From positions 919,239 through 983,238 of the forward strand of contig NW_017265148.1 of assembly GCF_001638985.1 (NCBI RefSeq): a stretch of DNA of 64,000 nucleotides, written 5' to 3'. Origin of the DNA: Phycomyces blakesleeanus NRRL 1555(-). Taxonomy: Eukaryota; Mucoromycota; Mucoromycetes; Mucorales; Phycomycetaceae. Made by a program: the position numbers and the translations under genes. The notes below the pieces were generated by a model. That model made no database searches. It was not told the DNA's origin and worked only from the letters and a program-made list of their open reading frames with translations. This document shows positions 35,306-46,980 of this stretch, in pieces. Positions within the stretch are counted from its first letter, which is position 1. The number at the start of each line of letters is the position of its first letter.

Positions 35306-38066
35306 TGGTGCGATCGGAGATAACTATCTAAGTTTTTGGGTATTTTTTAAAAGTTTATAACTTTTGCAAAACTTAAGTTAATATAATTCTGAACTCTTAA
35401 TTCGATAGATATGATCATTATCTATAGAATTAAGAGTTTACAATTGCTCTAACTACTCTGAATAAAAAGTCTTAGACTTTCAAAGTTGGGATGTATTGGC
35501 CTATTTACAACGGAGTTTACCCGGTTTTTACGATATTGAAACAAGTTAAATGGCTGTCACTGACGGACATTAAAAATAATTTCTTAAAAAGGCAAATCAC
35601 GTGCGTGTGACTTTGACTTTTATTGCGTACCTTTTATTATTTTGGTCTTCCTCAAGTGTTACTACTCAAGCTTAACACACTTATATTTAAAACACTCTAA
35701 AATGCCTCGTCCAAAAAAGAGATCAACAATGGCAAAGAAAATAAACAGATCGGCTAGTAGTGGAGCTTTTATTAAAAAAATACAATTAGAAAATGAAGAT
35801 TATGTGGACTTGGAGTTTGACCATGAAGACGATATTGTTTTGGATGACAGAGCGCTCCAGGGAATGTCAGAAGAAGTTACTTCAGCTGCATATACAAACC
35901 AGCTGCTGAAATGGCATGAATGTGCTGATAAGTCGCTTCGTAGAACTTATCAGAAAAATTCGCGAACAACTGAATGGAGAAAAAGAAAAGCAGATAATGA
36001 TGCTTCAAATACGCAAGGAAGCTACCGTCTTACAGATAAAGGCTTCTTTATTAAAGTTCAAAAAGAGGCTCCAATTGAATTAAAAGAATCTATTGATAGT
36101 GAATTGGAGAACATACAGATTGACAAAATTGCTGTGCTTAAACTTGCACATGAAGATGTTAAGAAAGAGATTTTCCCTTATACTCGCGCAGGTCCTTCTT
36201 CTCAGTCAGTTGATGCTTTTGAACTCTGTAAGCTTAAATCAGTTGAATGCTACCTTCGATACAGAATATCAGGCGCCAAAACTATGGAAGCTTCAGAGAA
36301 AGCATCGATGGAAACATGGCTTCACAAAAACACTTATCGTCCAGCTGCTATAAGAAAGTATGCCAAAGAGTATGTTGATTTCCGTTCAATTGCCTTACAT
36401 CAACAAGGAAAGCATTTGAGAAGACATTCTTTATTTTCGGATGAATATATAAAGTCTACTATCTGTAAATGGATTCAAAACCAGAGACCAGAAAGTCGAA
36501 GTCTTATCGAAGTGAAGAAGTACATTGATGGAGAGATTTTGCCAAGAAAGCTTGGTATGCCTGGAAATACTTCCACAAATACAATCTGGAAGTACCTTCA
36601 TGAATGGGGTTATGTGTTTAGAAAGAACTCTAAAGACATTTATTACGATGGTCATGAAAGAGAGGATGTGATTGCATACCGTCAGAAATGGGCAAAAAGA
36701 ATGATGGTGTACAAGAAGAAAATGGCAACTTTTTCTGAAAATGAAGAAACTGTAGTTTTGCCAGTACTTAGATCCGATGAAATAGAGCATGTTCTTGTTA
36801 CTCCCGATGAATCGACATTCTACGCAAACGATGGGAAAGATACCATGTGGCTAATGGAAGATGAAAATCCTATTCGTAAGAAAGGTCCAGGAATGTCTCT
36901 CATGATCAGTGAGTTCAAGTGCGTATGCCACGGAACAATGGCTAGAGGGGCATGGTCGTCACGAGAGGTATTCCGCCCTGGGGCAGACAGAGATGGGTAC
37001 TGGACGAGTGTGGATATGTTGAAGCAATTGAAAAACAATGTTATTCCTCTTTTTGAATTGATTCACCCAGGGTGCAAGGCCGTCTTTTCATTTGACCAAA
37101 GCACAAATCACAAAGAGTATGGTCAAAATGCTTTGATCTCAAGCAAAATGAATCTAAATGACAAAGAGATTGAAGACGACGATCCTTGTTCTTTGCAGGA
37201 TACAGTATTTGTCCGGAATGGTGTAGAGGAAGTACAATCAATGTACTACAAGAAGGACGAATGGTTTGCAAAGAAAAGCGGACAATGGGTCCAAAATAAG
37301 GTCAAATATGTTAAAGGCGTCCGTCATATTCTGAAGGAGCGTGGTTTGTGGCTTGAGAAGGATCCGTATAATCCTATTAAGAAATGGCGACTAGACTGTA
37401 AGAGTAAAGACGCCTCTGAAGATAGCAAGTGCTGTGCACATCATTTTCTGGCTTCACAACCAGATTTTATGTCACAGAAAACTGCTCTTCATGAGGCTGT
37501 CGAAGACTCTGGTCATATATTTGAACTTTACCCTAAGTTCCATTGCAAATGCAATTGGATTGAGAGGTATTGGGGTGCCGCAAAGCGTGAAGCTCACCTC
37601 CAGTGTGACTATACGTATAAGTCCCTGGATAAGAATATCCATACTTTCCTGGATCACGCTGGTAAGCTTCCAAATATCCGCCAGTATTACAACCGCTCGT
37701 AGCACTACATTGAGGCATACAGCCAAGAGATGAATGTGAAAGAAGCCAATGATGTTGTAAAAAAATTTACAAAAAAAAAATATACTTCTCATCGCCGTGA
37801 TGAAGGAAGAGAATAGAATTTTTATCTGTACTTTCTTTATTTTTTATTATTTTTGCTTATAAATTATCCTTATCTCTAATTATTATTTTATTAAATATAT
37901 TAATTCTACTTTTGTGCTTATTCTTTACATTTTGAGTGCTAAATATCATTGAATTTTGATTGTTTTTAAAGGTTGTCGGACATTAAATCATAATTGGCTG
38001 GCGGAGTTTTCCAGGAGAAAATTGAAACAAATCCAAAGAGATGGATACTTATCTCTGATTGCACCA
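35306..38066 (+). mobile_element. DDE DNA transposon copy 1, complete ends, TA target duplication
   Basis: The left end TGGTGCGATCGGAGATAACT (35306) mirrors the right end, whose reverse complement begins TGGTGCAATCAGAGATAAGT (ending 38066). The ends differ at about three positions over 23 bases. TA flanks both ends (35304-35305 and 38067-38068), the target choice typical of the Tc1/mariner/IS630 group. Length 2761 bp. It carries one transposase gene. It is about 98% identical by eye to copy 2 (55239-59502 without its nested insertion), so both moved recently. The insertion interrupts a Helitron gene on the right. Confidence 0.85.
35702..37702 (+). CDS. DDE-superfamily transposase of copy 1, prematurely stopped
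   Basis: The start is the ATG at 35702 (MPRPKKRS...), which opens with a basic, nuclear-localisation-like segment; frame upstream of it lacks an ATG. 666 aa. The probable catalytic triad is D369 (TPDESTF), D465 (FSFDQSTNHKEYG) and E621 (KCNWIERYWGAAKREA). The last block is typical of a fungal family annotated as DDE superfamily endonucleases. The D-to-E spacing of 155 residues is much longer than in Tc1. The TAG stop at 37700-37702 replaces TGG of copy 2, and coding homology continues past it (IEAYSQEMNVKEAND). The downstream frame in this copy keeps the likely original C-terminus, so this copy is probably damaged only by the stop. Confidence 0.8.
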   Translation: MPRPKKRSTMAKKINRSASSGAFIKKIQLENEDYVDLEFDHEDDIVLDDRALQGMSEEVTSAAYTNQLLKWHECADKSLRRTYQKNSRTTEWRKRKADNDASNTQGSYRLTDKGFFIKVQKEAPIELKESIDSELENIQIDKIAVLKLAHEDVKKEIFPYTRAGPSSQSVDAFELCKLKSVECYLRYRISGAKTMEASEKASMETWLHKNTYRPAAIRKYAKEYVDFRSIALHQQGKHLRRHSLFSDEYIKSTICKWIQNQRPESRSLIEVKKYIDGEILPRKLGMPGNTSTNTIWKYLHEWGYVFRKNSKDIYYDGHEREDVIAYRQKWAKRMMVYKKKMATFSENEETVVLPVLRSDEIEHVLVTPDESTFYANDGKDTMWLMEDENPIRKKGPGMSLMISEFKCVCHGTMARGAWSSREVFRPGADRDGYWTSVDMLKQLKNNVIPLFELIHPGCKAVFSFDQSTNHKEYGQNALISSKMNLNDKEIEDDDPCSLQDTVFVRNGVEEVQSMYYKKDEWFAKKSGQWVQNKVKYVKGVRHILKERGLWLEKDPYNPIKKWRLDCKSKDASEDSKCCAHHFLASQPDFMSQKTALHEAVEDSGHIFELYPKFHCKCNWIERYWGAAKREAHLQCDYTYKSLDKNIHTFLDHAGKLPNIRQYYNRS

Positions 38067-38068
38067 TA

Positions 38069-39115
38069 CCAAAAGTTCTGCGATTCCAGGAGGGGTGGGT
38101 TCAAAGGGAGGAAGAATGACAGTCCCGAGTCTGCAGCACATGGAGAACTTGATGTTGTTTGCCTTGGACGTGTAGTTTTTCCCATGAATCCACATTAGAG
38201 CTCCACAGAATTGGCATTTTACATCCATGGCACCTCTGTTGTCAGTTGGAGGTAATGGGGTGGTAGTACGCCGGGCCATGTTATGAGTGACAGCTAACTG
38301 GCCAGGGACAAAAGTGTGGTGCCGTATGTTGTTAGGACACTGCAAGCTGTTACTCCGTAGGCGGCCAATTCCATTACAGCTGAAACAGTGGGAAATAACA
38401 GTGGCAGTGGTAATGGCAGTGGTGGTTGTCAAATCCAAGACTCTCTCAACAGCAGAAACTTGCAAAGCCTCAAAAGCAGCAGTTAGATCTATGATAAAAA
38501 TATTAAAGAATAATTAATAATTGTGGCAATTGATATATAATTTTAAAAATTACCTCTGCTGCTCTCTGCAATATATTGTTCTGTGAAGGAGAGGTCAATT
38601 GACATTGGTTGTGTCGGTACAACAGAATCCTGGACAGCCTCAACTCTTGGTCTTGAAGCAGCAGCTAAATAGAGAAATATATAGAGTAGAAACAATTATT
38701 AGAATTTTTGCTGAATATTAATCAATTTTGCTCCATTTATTTACCTCGGCTACTCTCTGCAGGATATTGGTCAGCACGGAAGAGAGCAATGATTTCTGCT
38801 ATGGTAAGAACCACAGAATTCTGAACAGTTTCCACCCTTGGTCTCGAAGCACCAGCTAAATAATCATATAAATGCAGATGATAGCAAATAAGTTAGAAAC
38901 TATGCAAGTCGATCCAATGGATTAAAATAATCTGTTTTAATGTTACCTCTACTACTCTCTGTCTGATATTCTTCTTGGGTAGAGAGATTATTGCTGGTTC
39001 TCTTTCGGGTGATCAAAAGAGTCTTGTTTCTTGGGTTCAAAGGGCAGAATAAATTTGACCTCCTGCTGTGACCCAATTGTTTACATGAAGCACAAACTGG
39101 TCCAGCAGAAGTCAT
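38069..39115 (-). pseudogene. N-terminal zinc-binding part of a Helitron Rep/helicase gene, truncated
   Basis: Four exons on the minus strand: 38947-39115, 38745-38855, 38554-38664 and 38069-38488, all GT-AG. Exon 1 has a zinc-knuckle-like CASCKQLGHSRRSNLFC. Exons 2 and 3 are tandem duplicates, both exactly 111 bases and phase 1, both beginning with SRPRVE and ending AESSR. Exon 4 has CFSCNGIGRLRSNSLQC and then MDVKCQFCGALMWIHGKN, followed by FSMCCRLGTVILPPFEP. That last combination is the zinc region that precedes the Rep domain in many eukaryotic Helitrons. The gene stops where the DDE transposon copy 1 begins; no Rep or helicase domain is present in the window. Confidence 0.7.
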
Positions 39116-40197
39116 ATTGATATTTGATAAATTGTAATTGGTTTTGCAATTAAGGTGGGGATAGAGAAATAGTAAAGAGTATATGTAAGATTATTATTTT
39201 TCTGAAAGACATGAACTTTACAGACACCCTATATATACTCTTTTTCAAAATAATAATTATACCAATAATGACAGACTTGTCATAATTTAAAATAGATTTG
39301 AATCATATGTAAATCAACAACGTACTGAAGTAATATGATAATTAGAATAAATTCAAGAGAATATCTTCTTCAAGTAATATTGAATAATAGAGTAAAATCC
39401 ATGTGTCAAGACGCAGTAAGATGACTTCTTCAAGTAATAGTAGCTAAATTAAGTAGAGTATAGCTGTAAAAGTTCATTAGAATGTCTTGTTAAAGTAATA
39501 AAAGTAAGGTGACAAAAGGAACAGTCAGTTGTCAAAGTAGTGTGAGTTAACCTTTTGGAATTAACATGTGTATCAAGTTACAAATGCTGCAAAAAGTGTA
39601 CGGTTCAATATAGCTTCTTGGAGTAACAGTATATATAAATTCTTGAATATCCAATTGTCAATGCACAATCATATGTTTCATTTTATTTTATCAGTTATTA
39701 TTATAAAATGTAATATATAATATTGATGATCTTTGCTTTTAAATTAAAAAGTAGTAATAGCCGACATGTTTTTCTTTTTTTTGTTGTAAATTAATTCAAA
39801 TCCAGATATCAGGACACAGCACAATTGTAACATACAAATAAATCATTATTTTTATTTTTATTTTTATTTATTATTTATATTGAATAGCTTTTGGTAATAG
39901 CTAAAATGATATATACATATATTCTCTTTATTCTTTAGATCGATATATTTTTATTACGATTACAATACAATTAAAAATGATCTGATTTTTATTTATTTAT
40001 ATATAATTTATAAGTATAATAATAATAATAGTTGGTAGTAATAAGAAAAAAAATATAATTTTTAAAGATGTTCAAAGCAAACAGTGATTTAATAGTAAAG
40101 ACATTTTGTTATATGGACATGATTTATATTAAAATAGAAATTTATCAATAATTAAGATATTGAATGCAATCGAAAGATGATTAGATTCTATATAACT
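39116..40197. other. AT-rich DNA without genes
   Basis: Upstream of the Helitron fragment. It holds repeated phrases of the type GTAGAGTA/AAAGTAATA and TTATTTTTATTTTTATT (39843-39868), but no coding potential. Confidence 0.4.
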
Positions 40198-40453
40198 CAC
40201 GTGCAGAGTATCTCTCTTTCTTTTTAATGGTTTGAACATAAGTCATGTGATTTATAACTTTCTTTCTTTTTAACTTTTTGAACGTAAGTCACGTGCAGAG
40301 TATCTGTCTATCTTTTTAATGGTTTGAACATAAGTCATGTGATTTATAACTTCCTTTCTTTTTAACTGTTTGAACGTAAGTCATGTGATTTAGTAACTTC
40401 CTATGTTCTTAGTGATTTAAAAGTGCGAACATAAGTCACATGCAGAGATATTG
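40198..40453. repeat. 92-bp tandem repeat containing CACGTG
   Basis: CACGTGCAGAGTATCT starts at 40198 and again at 40290, giving a period of 92. Each unit includes GGTTTGAACATAAGTCATGTG and TTTTTAACT-TTTGAACGTAAGT. A third, partial unit runs to about 40453. The core CACGTG/CATGTG words look like E-boxes. The array lies immediately upstream of a Ty3/gypsy remnant and could belong to its long terminal repeat. Confidence 0.75.
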
Positions 40454-40985
40454 TCAGGAGTGGATTGGAATTAACACTCAGTTCCAATCCTCTCCAATCA
40501 GGAGCAACTACTCCAACCGCAGTAGTTGGGTGAGCAATGCCAAGAAAAAGAAGACAACCATTGCTCAGCAAGAAACTGCAGTAAACACACTTAGCATATA
40601 ATATTGAAGACTGCGGCATCTCTTACATTAGTATAAATATCATGAACATTATCACAAATAAAGATTATCTTTATCTTCATATTTGATTCCATCTTATTAT
40701 CTTATTGTGTGACTTCTTGCACATTACAATATCTCTCTAGGATATTATATAATTTGATAAGAAAACAGACATCACATTATATACTCATATCATTATCCTA
40801 AATACACACACCATGTTTATATAAACTCACATAGCAAATAGCAATAGAAGATTATCTCTCTTTTCATCAATAAACAAAGTCTCACCATACTTCTCGTCTG
40901 CACTTTGTTTCTCTTTCTTTTTTAAAAAATATAATATTTTTTATAGTGAACTCATTTTCTTTTACACCCTAACAAAAACACCACC
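40454..40985 (+). promoter_or_regulatory. Probable LTR/leader of the Ty3/gypsy element B
   Basis: It contains a TATA-type GTATAAATATC near 40631 and AATAAAG/AATAAAC signals near 40657 and 40870. AAAGTCTCAC and a TTTTTTA-AGTGAACTC end follow; similar words precede the gag of element A (AAAGTCTCAC near 47929, TTTTTTAAAGTGAATTC near 48014). A TGTCAGG...TTACA segment (40452-40728) has LTR-like ends. No matching 3' copy is seen, so boundaries are uncertain. Confidence 0.4.
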
Positions 40986-42800
40986 ATGTCTTCCAAACAC
41001 CTCAATTGCGAATCTCTGGTTTTATCTGCTCAGACTGACTTGAGCAGAATGGATGCTTCTGCCAACACCCAAGCTGACACTTCTTTGGAAACCATTGGTC
41101 GCATCTGCAACGTTCTGGCTACCTGCTCCACTGCCCTTGCTGATGCCATTGAGCAGAATCTCTCTGAGGAAAGGAAGAATCAAATCAGGCAAACCATTAC
41201 AACAATAGAAGGTGACTTGACTATTCTTATCTCTGCGCATGGTCACCTACTGCATTCCAGCCTATCTCCTGCTGAGCAAGAAACCCATCAATCCTGTGTT
41301 GTGCCCAGAGAAATGCCCATCTTCCAGTGGCAAGGAAACGAGTGGGACACCACTCAGAAAGTGTACTCTTCTATCGAAGAATGTTTTGAAAAATTGGAGG
41401 ATGTACTCCATTCGTGCAGTCTAAATCTCAATATGGACTGACATCACCTCCTGCCCATTGTTCTATCAAGAGAGCAACGATCCTGGTATGACAACTATCT
41501 TTGTAGTTCCCCTGAGCTCCACTGGTCTTTTGCACGTGATGCATTTATCTGTGTCTATGGCATCAACGATCTGGAACGTCAGGTACAACTCACACATGAG
41601 CTGATGCTCATGAGAATGAGAGCCACAGAGTCCGTAAGCAATTACACGGACAGATACTAACGTGTCAGACAAGAGGCCAAGGTGGCTGACAACATGCAAG
41701 CCGCTATAGCTTATACTGCCACCCTCCTGCCAGAGCTGGCCTGCCAAGTCTCACTCCTGCAAGTAAACATGCCCAGAGAAAAATGGGACACTATTGAAAA
41801 GGCGGCCTCTCTGGCCAGGTCAATCTACAACACAGTATTCTCTGCCACTCTACACAATGACTCTGCTCCTAGGACACGCACACTTGGTTAAGCACAGGTG
41901 CCACACACACCTACTCGCCCTTCTTCTGCTTGCTCTTCTAGTTTTTTCCGCGAAATCACACAGAGCTGTGAACGCTCCTCAAGCAAGAAGTGTTCACTTC
42001 ATGGTAAGGGCAATCATGACACTGAGGATTGCTGCATTCTCAAGACGGCCCTGGCAACCAAGGGAGGTAATTGGGTGGAGAAAACACCCCACATCAACAA
42101 ATACGTTGGTTCTACCCCTTGTTGCTGGTGTGGTGAAGTTTGGTCTTGCAAACATTGCTGTACTTCTGTCTCTGGCTCCTCCAGTTTTTTGGGTTCTGTG
42201 TCTGGCTCTTCTCAGAGATCTGCCCCCCACTTTGCTGTCCATTCTGTATACGCTGTCACTAACAACAGCACTTTCTTGGAGGCCAGCTCCTCTGAAGACG
42301 ACCAGTCCATGGTCATGAACTTTGAACAGTGCTCCCCATGTAAGTATATGGGCACTTATGTAAATCTCAGTAAATGATCTACTCACTCCTATCTCATTCC
42401 TATTTCTTTAGAAGAGGAAAAACTATGGGCACTGATAGACACTGGGGCTACCATCAGCTCTGTCAACATCAAACTCTGTAGCAAATTTGAGTGGTTGATA
42501 ATTCCTTGCAAACGAAAAATTGTGTTGGCCACTTGTAATGCCATAGCTCATAGACTAGGAGTAACAAAACCAATAAAAGTTTTTTATAATAACAAACACA
42601 TTACACATTTTTTTTGAAGTTTTGGATCTCGCTGGGAATATAGATGTTAGTATTGCTACATATTTAATGCTAAGTCTTAGTATTCATTTACTAGGACTAG
42701 CAGAGAGTTGGTACAGCTCTACTATGGCAAATAGGGGCGGTTTTTTGCATTTGTGACTTTGTTTTTGGCCTATAATAGTTAAAAAAGAGCCAAAAATTCA
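40986..42800 (+). pseudogene. Ty3/gypsy element B: gag and protease remnants
   Basis: The gag start is MSSKHLNCESL at 40986. A capsid-like region follows in shifting frames to about 41890 (WYDNYLCSSPELHW, LTHELMLMRMRATESVSNYT). A zinc-binding segment lies at about 41985-42170 (CSLHGKGNHDTEDC; then CCWCGEVWSCKHCC). A retropepsin-like aspartic protease core follows near 42430-42470 (LIDTGATISS), with its downstream GLAESW block near 42700. Frameshifts and stops are many. Reverse transcriptase and integrase are absent, being replaced by the Tnp2 relic from 43 kb. Same family as element A. Confidence 0.75.
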
Positions 42801-43053
42801 AAATAAAACAAGAAAATCTCTGTTTTTTGAAAAGGTTGACAAAAAGCAGATTGACTACCTAAAATTAAATCTCCTGATAGACAAAAGTACATTTTAACTA
42901 CAGATTTTACATTTTTAGTAAATGTAGATTGCAATTGATGACTATTAAAAGTCAGAGGTAAAAGAAAGAAAAATATCTAAACTTTTTGCTGAGAGGATAA
43001 AATATGTTAAGACAATTTGAAAAAAAAAATATATTACAAGAAAAAAAAACAAA

Positions 43054-45962
43054 TTATAGGTCTGTAAGAGAATCAAGTAACAGTTTTAGGCCGCAGTTAA
43101 GCTCTGGCCACACTACATATGTTGTTGCTGTTGTTGTTATTGTGTTTATAGTTGCATCCAACTTCACCAAACCAACTAATTCTTTGACATCTGCCAGGTG
43201 AACTACCTTTAGCTTCATTTGCATATTGTTAACAACTGATATATCATTTACCAAACGGACTGCTGCAATCTCTACAAAAGCAAGTGGCCACCTCTTGTTG
43301 TTGAGCTTGTGCTCAAAAAAGACAAAAACTTTCCCAAAGAAATCCTTGTAAACTGGGGAGTATGCAGAATGTATGTTGTGGTTCTTATCAAACTGAATCT
43401 GTAATCTGATGTTATGTGCCTCCCTTACATAATTTTGGTCAAGTGCAGAGTTAATTACACAACCATTAAAAAATGTCTTGCAGTTAGTTTGCATAGCTGC
43501 TTCAATCATATTACACTCTTCCGCCTTTGATCCGTAGAAGTCTTCAAGTTTCAAAAGACAAGAAATGCCTTCAAAACTATCTCAGATCGTTCTATTCCTC
43601 AAAGGCCCTCAGAACTTAATATCAGACTCAGTACCAACATGCTCACCCTCATCTGTTAACAGCCAACCAGCAGTGGAATCTTCATATTATAAGTCTTGTG
43701 CTGTTCTTGCTTCTGTAATCATAACAATGGCTCCGGCCTCTGCTTGTTGTATTTGTGCTAAGCCAAGCATGATATTGCCAGTGTTAACATTTATAGCAGA
43801 ATTACTCTTGATAGCCCTTGAGTATTCATCAATTGCCTGTTCCACAAATCTGGCACTATATGTACGAGGTGGACTGTATACATCAATTATGAGAGAATAG
43901 TGCTGAAGAAGATGTTGGTTTATAGTGAAAATATTGATTTTGATTTTTCCACTTGTAAGCAGCAATTTCAGATATGTGTTCTATATTTCAAGTTTACTGA
44001 AAAAAAATAGTTAGAATAAATAATAGAAGAACATATAGCTTTTACTAAAATATACCTTTTGATAGAGATTTGTTTCTCTGCTGATAACTCCCAGCTTATG
44101 AGTAGGTTACATGCTTGAACCAAGCCAAGTAAAATGTTCTAGGCAGTTGCATCTCCAATATGCTTTGCCATCAGCATAGAGACAACAAACAGAAGAAAGT
44201 CTGCTCAATCGATGGCCTTGAACAACGCAGAGTTCTTTTATACATCTCTCTAATTGCCATGGAAGGATGTAGGGATGATATCTCTTGTTTTGTACATTGC
44301 TGTACCAATCTCCTTCTGAACACCAGAAGAAAGAGCAAAACAATGGTCTGTTGTGTAGGTATCAGAAACCAAACCTCAGATCTGCTTGCTTATTCCATGG
44401 CAAAGTCCATGCATCTCATTGAGGGCAAAAAACAATGGTTCAGAGAATACCTTCAATGTTGCCAGGGGGGATTGTCTATTTAACTCTTTGTGGCTGTATG
44501 CACTGGCCTGAGAAAACTTCTGGAAACTTTCTAGTGTACAGATATTGGTGCTAGACAAAGTTCTGAGGTATTTTCCATGCTTGGGACATTGGCTAACAAC
44601 ATGACAGATATGGCAACCGTCTTTGCTCATATGTCTAGAATGACATGCTAACTTTGCTTAGATGGGAATGTCACCAGTGACTATCAAGACATGTACCTTG
44701 GCACGAATGGTCTCGTTTGGTGTCTTAACAACCATCTCTTTGCTCTTTAACACCAGGAGCTCTTTTACCATTGGTTTCATAAACGACCAGGAATTGGCAG
44801 GTGCACCTGGATCTGAAATCATTGCAATCTGAAGCATTCTGCTTCTCTCATACCAGGCCATGGGATTCAGGTTAAGAATAGTAGCATGGAGAATTGTTAC
44901 AGAATCAGAAACATTGTGTGACATGAATCCATCAATAGACAATGAAATTGCGATGTCATCTTTTCCAGAAAACAGATGTTTGGCTTGCTGGTAAACCTGA
45001 TCATCAAACATATTGGTTTTACTTCCATCCAAGCTTAACTCATGATTATGGTGATAATGCATATCTACTTTTATATTCTTGTTGGCTGATGCAAGAGCCA
45101 GTTGTTTTGCCAATAGAAGCTGTAGCATTATGGCAGCAGAAACCAGATCACTTCTCTCAGTTTCTCTACATCTTGTTTTGTACTGACTTTGTCCACAGCT
45201 AGAGCACTCACTCTGAGATAGACTGGTAAAAAATATACATCCCCTCTGACAGATATTGTAGACTATCTCTTCAACACCAGAGAAACACTTCAAAAGCTTT
45301 TTGCCGAGATGAGGAGTACATGCTTTGTATGTAATGCAAGTTGACATTTCCAAAATACTGTTGAAATGCTTGACTATTATTTCATAGGCATTGTGAGAGA
45401 TATCAAAATCCTTAATGATCTTGAGAAACTCAAGGTTTTTACATTATCTTTGTCAGGGGCAGGTGCAGGCTGACTGAAGTCAAAAATCAAAGGAGATGTT
45501 TTGTTTTCAATGATATCTATGTCATTGCCAAGTTCCGTATCATACTTTAACAAGATAAATAATAATTAGCATGATATAATAAGACATATATATATATATA
45601 TCTTACCATAGACTCATCATTATTATCATTACTCAAGATATTCATAATTGGATCATCATTATTTTTGCTGTTGAGTGTATCCATGATCTGATCTTCGATT
45701 GCATCAGCACCTCTGCTTATTTATAAAGGTAACAATATAATTAATTACACTTTCTAATAGTATGTGTGTGATTTGTAGTCTTATTCGATTGTGTTGTTTG
45801 AAACAGTATTCAAAACAACACTGACTTGTTCAGGAACAGACGTGGTCTGTGAAGTCTGGATATTATTATGTCTTTTATGATGGTTCTTAAAGCATTGAGC
45901 TCTACAACTCTTAGCTTTATTTTAAGTTGGTGTGACATGCTTTGCATTGATTGCATTAGTAA
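43054..45962 (-). pseudogene. Relic of a Tnp2-type (CACTA/Plavaka-like) transposase, locus A
   Basis: Read on the minus strand, a zinc-finger-like stretch (about 45880-45960; CRAQCFKNHHKRHN) comes first. Acidic exons at 45603-45720 and about 45421-45545 follow, split by a GT-AG intron. A 231-aa open block (44658-45353) contains SECSSCGQSQYK, ISLSIDGFMSH, ILNLNPMAWYERSRM and KVHVLIVTGDIPI. This order matches Transposase_21/Tnp2 proteins. The next blocks, CHICHVVSQCPKHGKY and SPLATLKVF...LNEMHGLCHGI, also match. At least two Trp codons have become stops (44376-44378 and 44250-44252), and there is a frameshift near 45440. Two further frames (43687-43965 and 43054-43554) carry the diverged C-terminal part. 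Not functional. Confidence 0.7.
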
Positions 45963-46325
45963 CCATCAATGATTGAATTTGAAGACATTTTTTAGGTTGG
46001 AAATAAATACTTAAGAATAAAGGTATGAATATTAATAATTCCTTTTAAATAATATGCCTGCATACTTAATAGTATTGAGATTTGTATAGACTTAATGACT
46101 ACAAGTAGGCAATGACATAGATGATACAAATATAAACTCAGGAACAGCAACTAAAACATTGCGTAAAAGCTGTTATTAGAACTACAATAGCACAATAATA
46201 ATATTAGCTGGACTAATAGATTAAACTCATTTATATGAAACTAACAATAGACAATAGAAATTTTTTTTGGCCTTTATCTATCTTTCACAACAATTCTTTT
46301 TTTTCAGGTAAACCAAACTCTCAAC

Positions 46326-46980
46326 ATGAATAACACAGATAACAATTTCATCTCTTTGCTACACGTCATGTACAATGAGCTACTATCTTTGAAGGTAGGC
46401 AAAGAAAATGCCAAACTTGAAATGAAGGTACAGATCAAAAAGTTGAAGCTCAAAATGAAAACAAGCATCAAAGATTTGAATTTGGAGATTACTGCTCTCC
46501 AAAACCAACTGGAGAATAGAAACATTCCCAACCAACACACTTTGCCTTCTGTCTCTGTCATTGTAAGACAAAAAATAAAACGAGCTGAATATATATTAAT
46601 ATGTCATTAAATAGTCTAGTGTTAATACCATGTGCAAACTGGTGAGCATATTCCGTGAAATAACTATAAAGCATATCTTCAAGATGACAACTGAAGACCT
46701 TGGTATTGAAGTAGCAAGTAACAAAAAGACCATACTCAATATGTGTACAAAGCTTATATGTGATGATATGGCTGCCCATCCTTTGGTGATTACTCTTGGT
46801 TCTAACCCTAGCTGGGGGTCTATACCAGTAGCACTTAAGAAAGAAATATGTGCCAGATATGCAAATATAATGAAGGATTCTGATATAGACTTCACTAGAT
46901 GTCTTAGAAACTGGGAATCAACTGCAAGAGTTGCTCATCTATGGAGAAACTGCCATAAAAGATTACAGTCTCATAAGTAA
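46326..46980 (+). pseudogene. Companion ORF of the Tnp2 element, locus A
   Basis: This sits head-to-head with the Tnp2 relic, 364 bp from its first recognisable zinc-finger block. The first part (46326-46610) is a charged coiled-coil-like helix (VGKENAKLEMKVQIKKLKLK, then LEITALQNQLE). The second part (46630-46980) has WGSIPVALKKEICARYANI and NWESTARVAHLWRN. The latter resembles the ATARINALINYLWKK block of the companion genes near 60.4 and 63.3 kb. No known domain recognised. A stop and a frame change separate the two parts, possibly an intron around 46570-46630. Confidence 0.45.

Noticed and set aside
40452..40728. 277-bp TG...CA segment as a complete LTR of element B
   Set aside because: No second copy is present and shared signals with element A lie further downstream, so it is kept only as part of a probable LTR/leader region.
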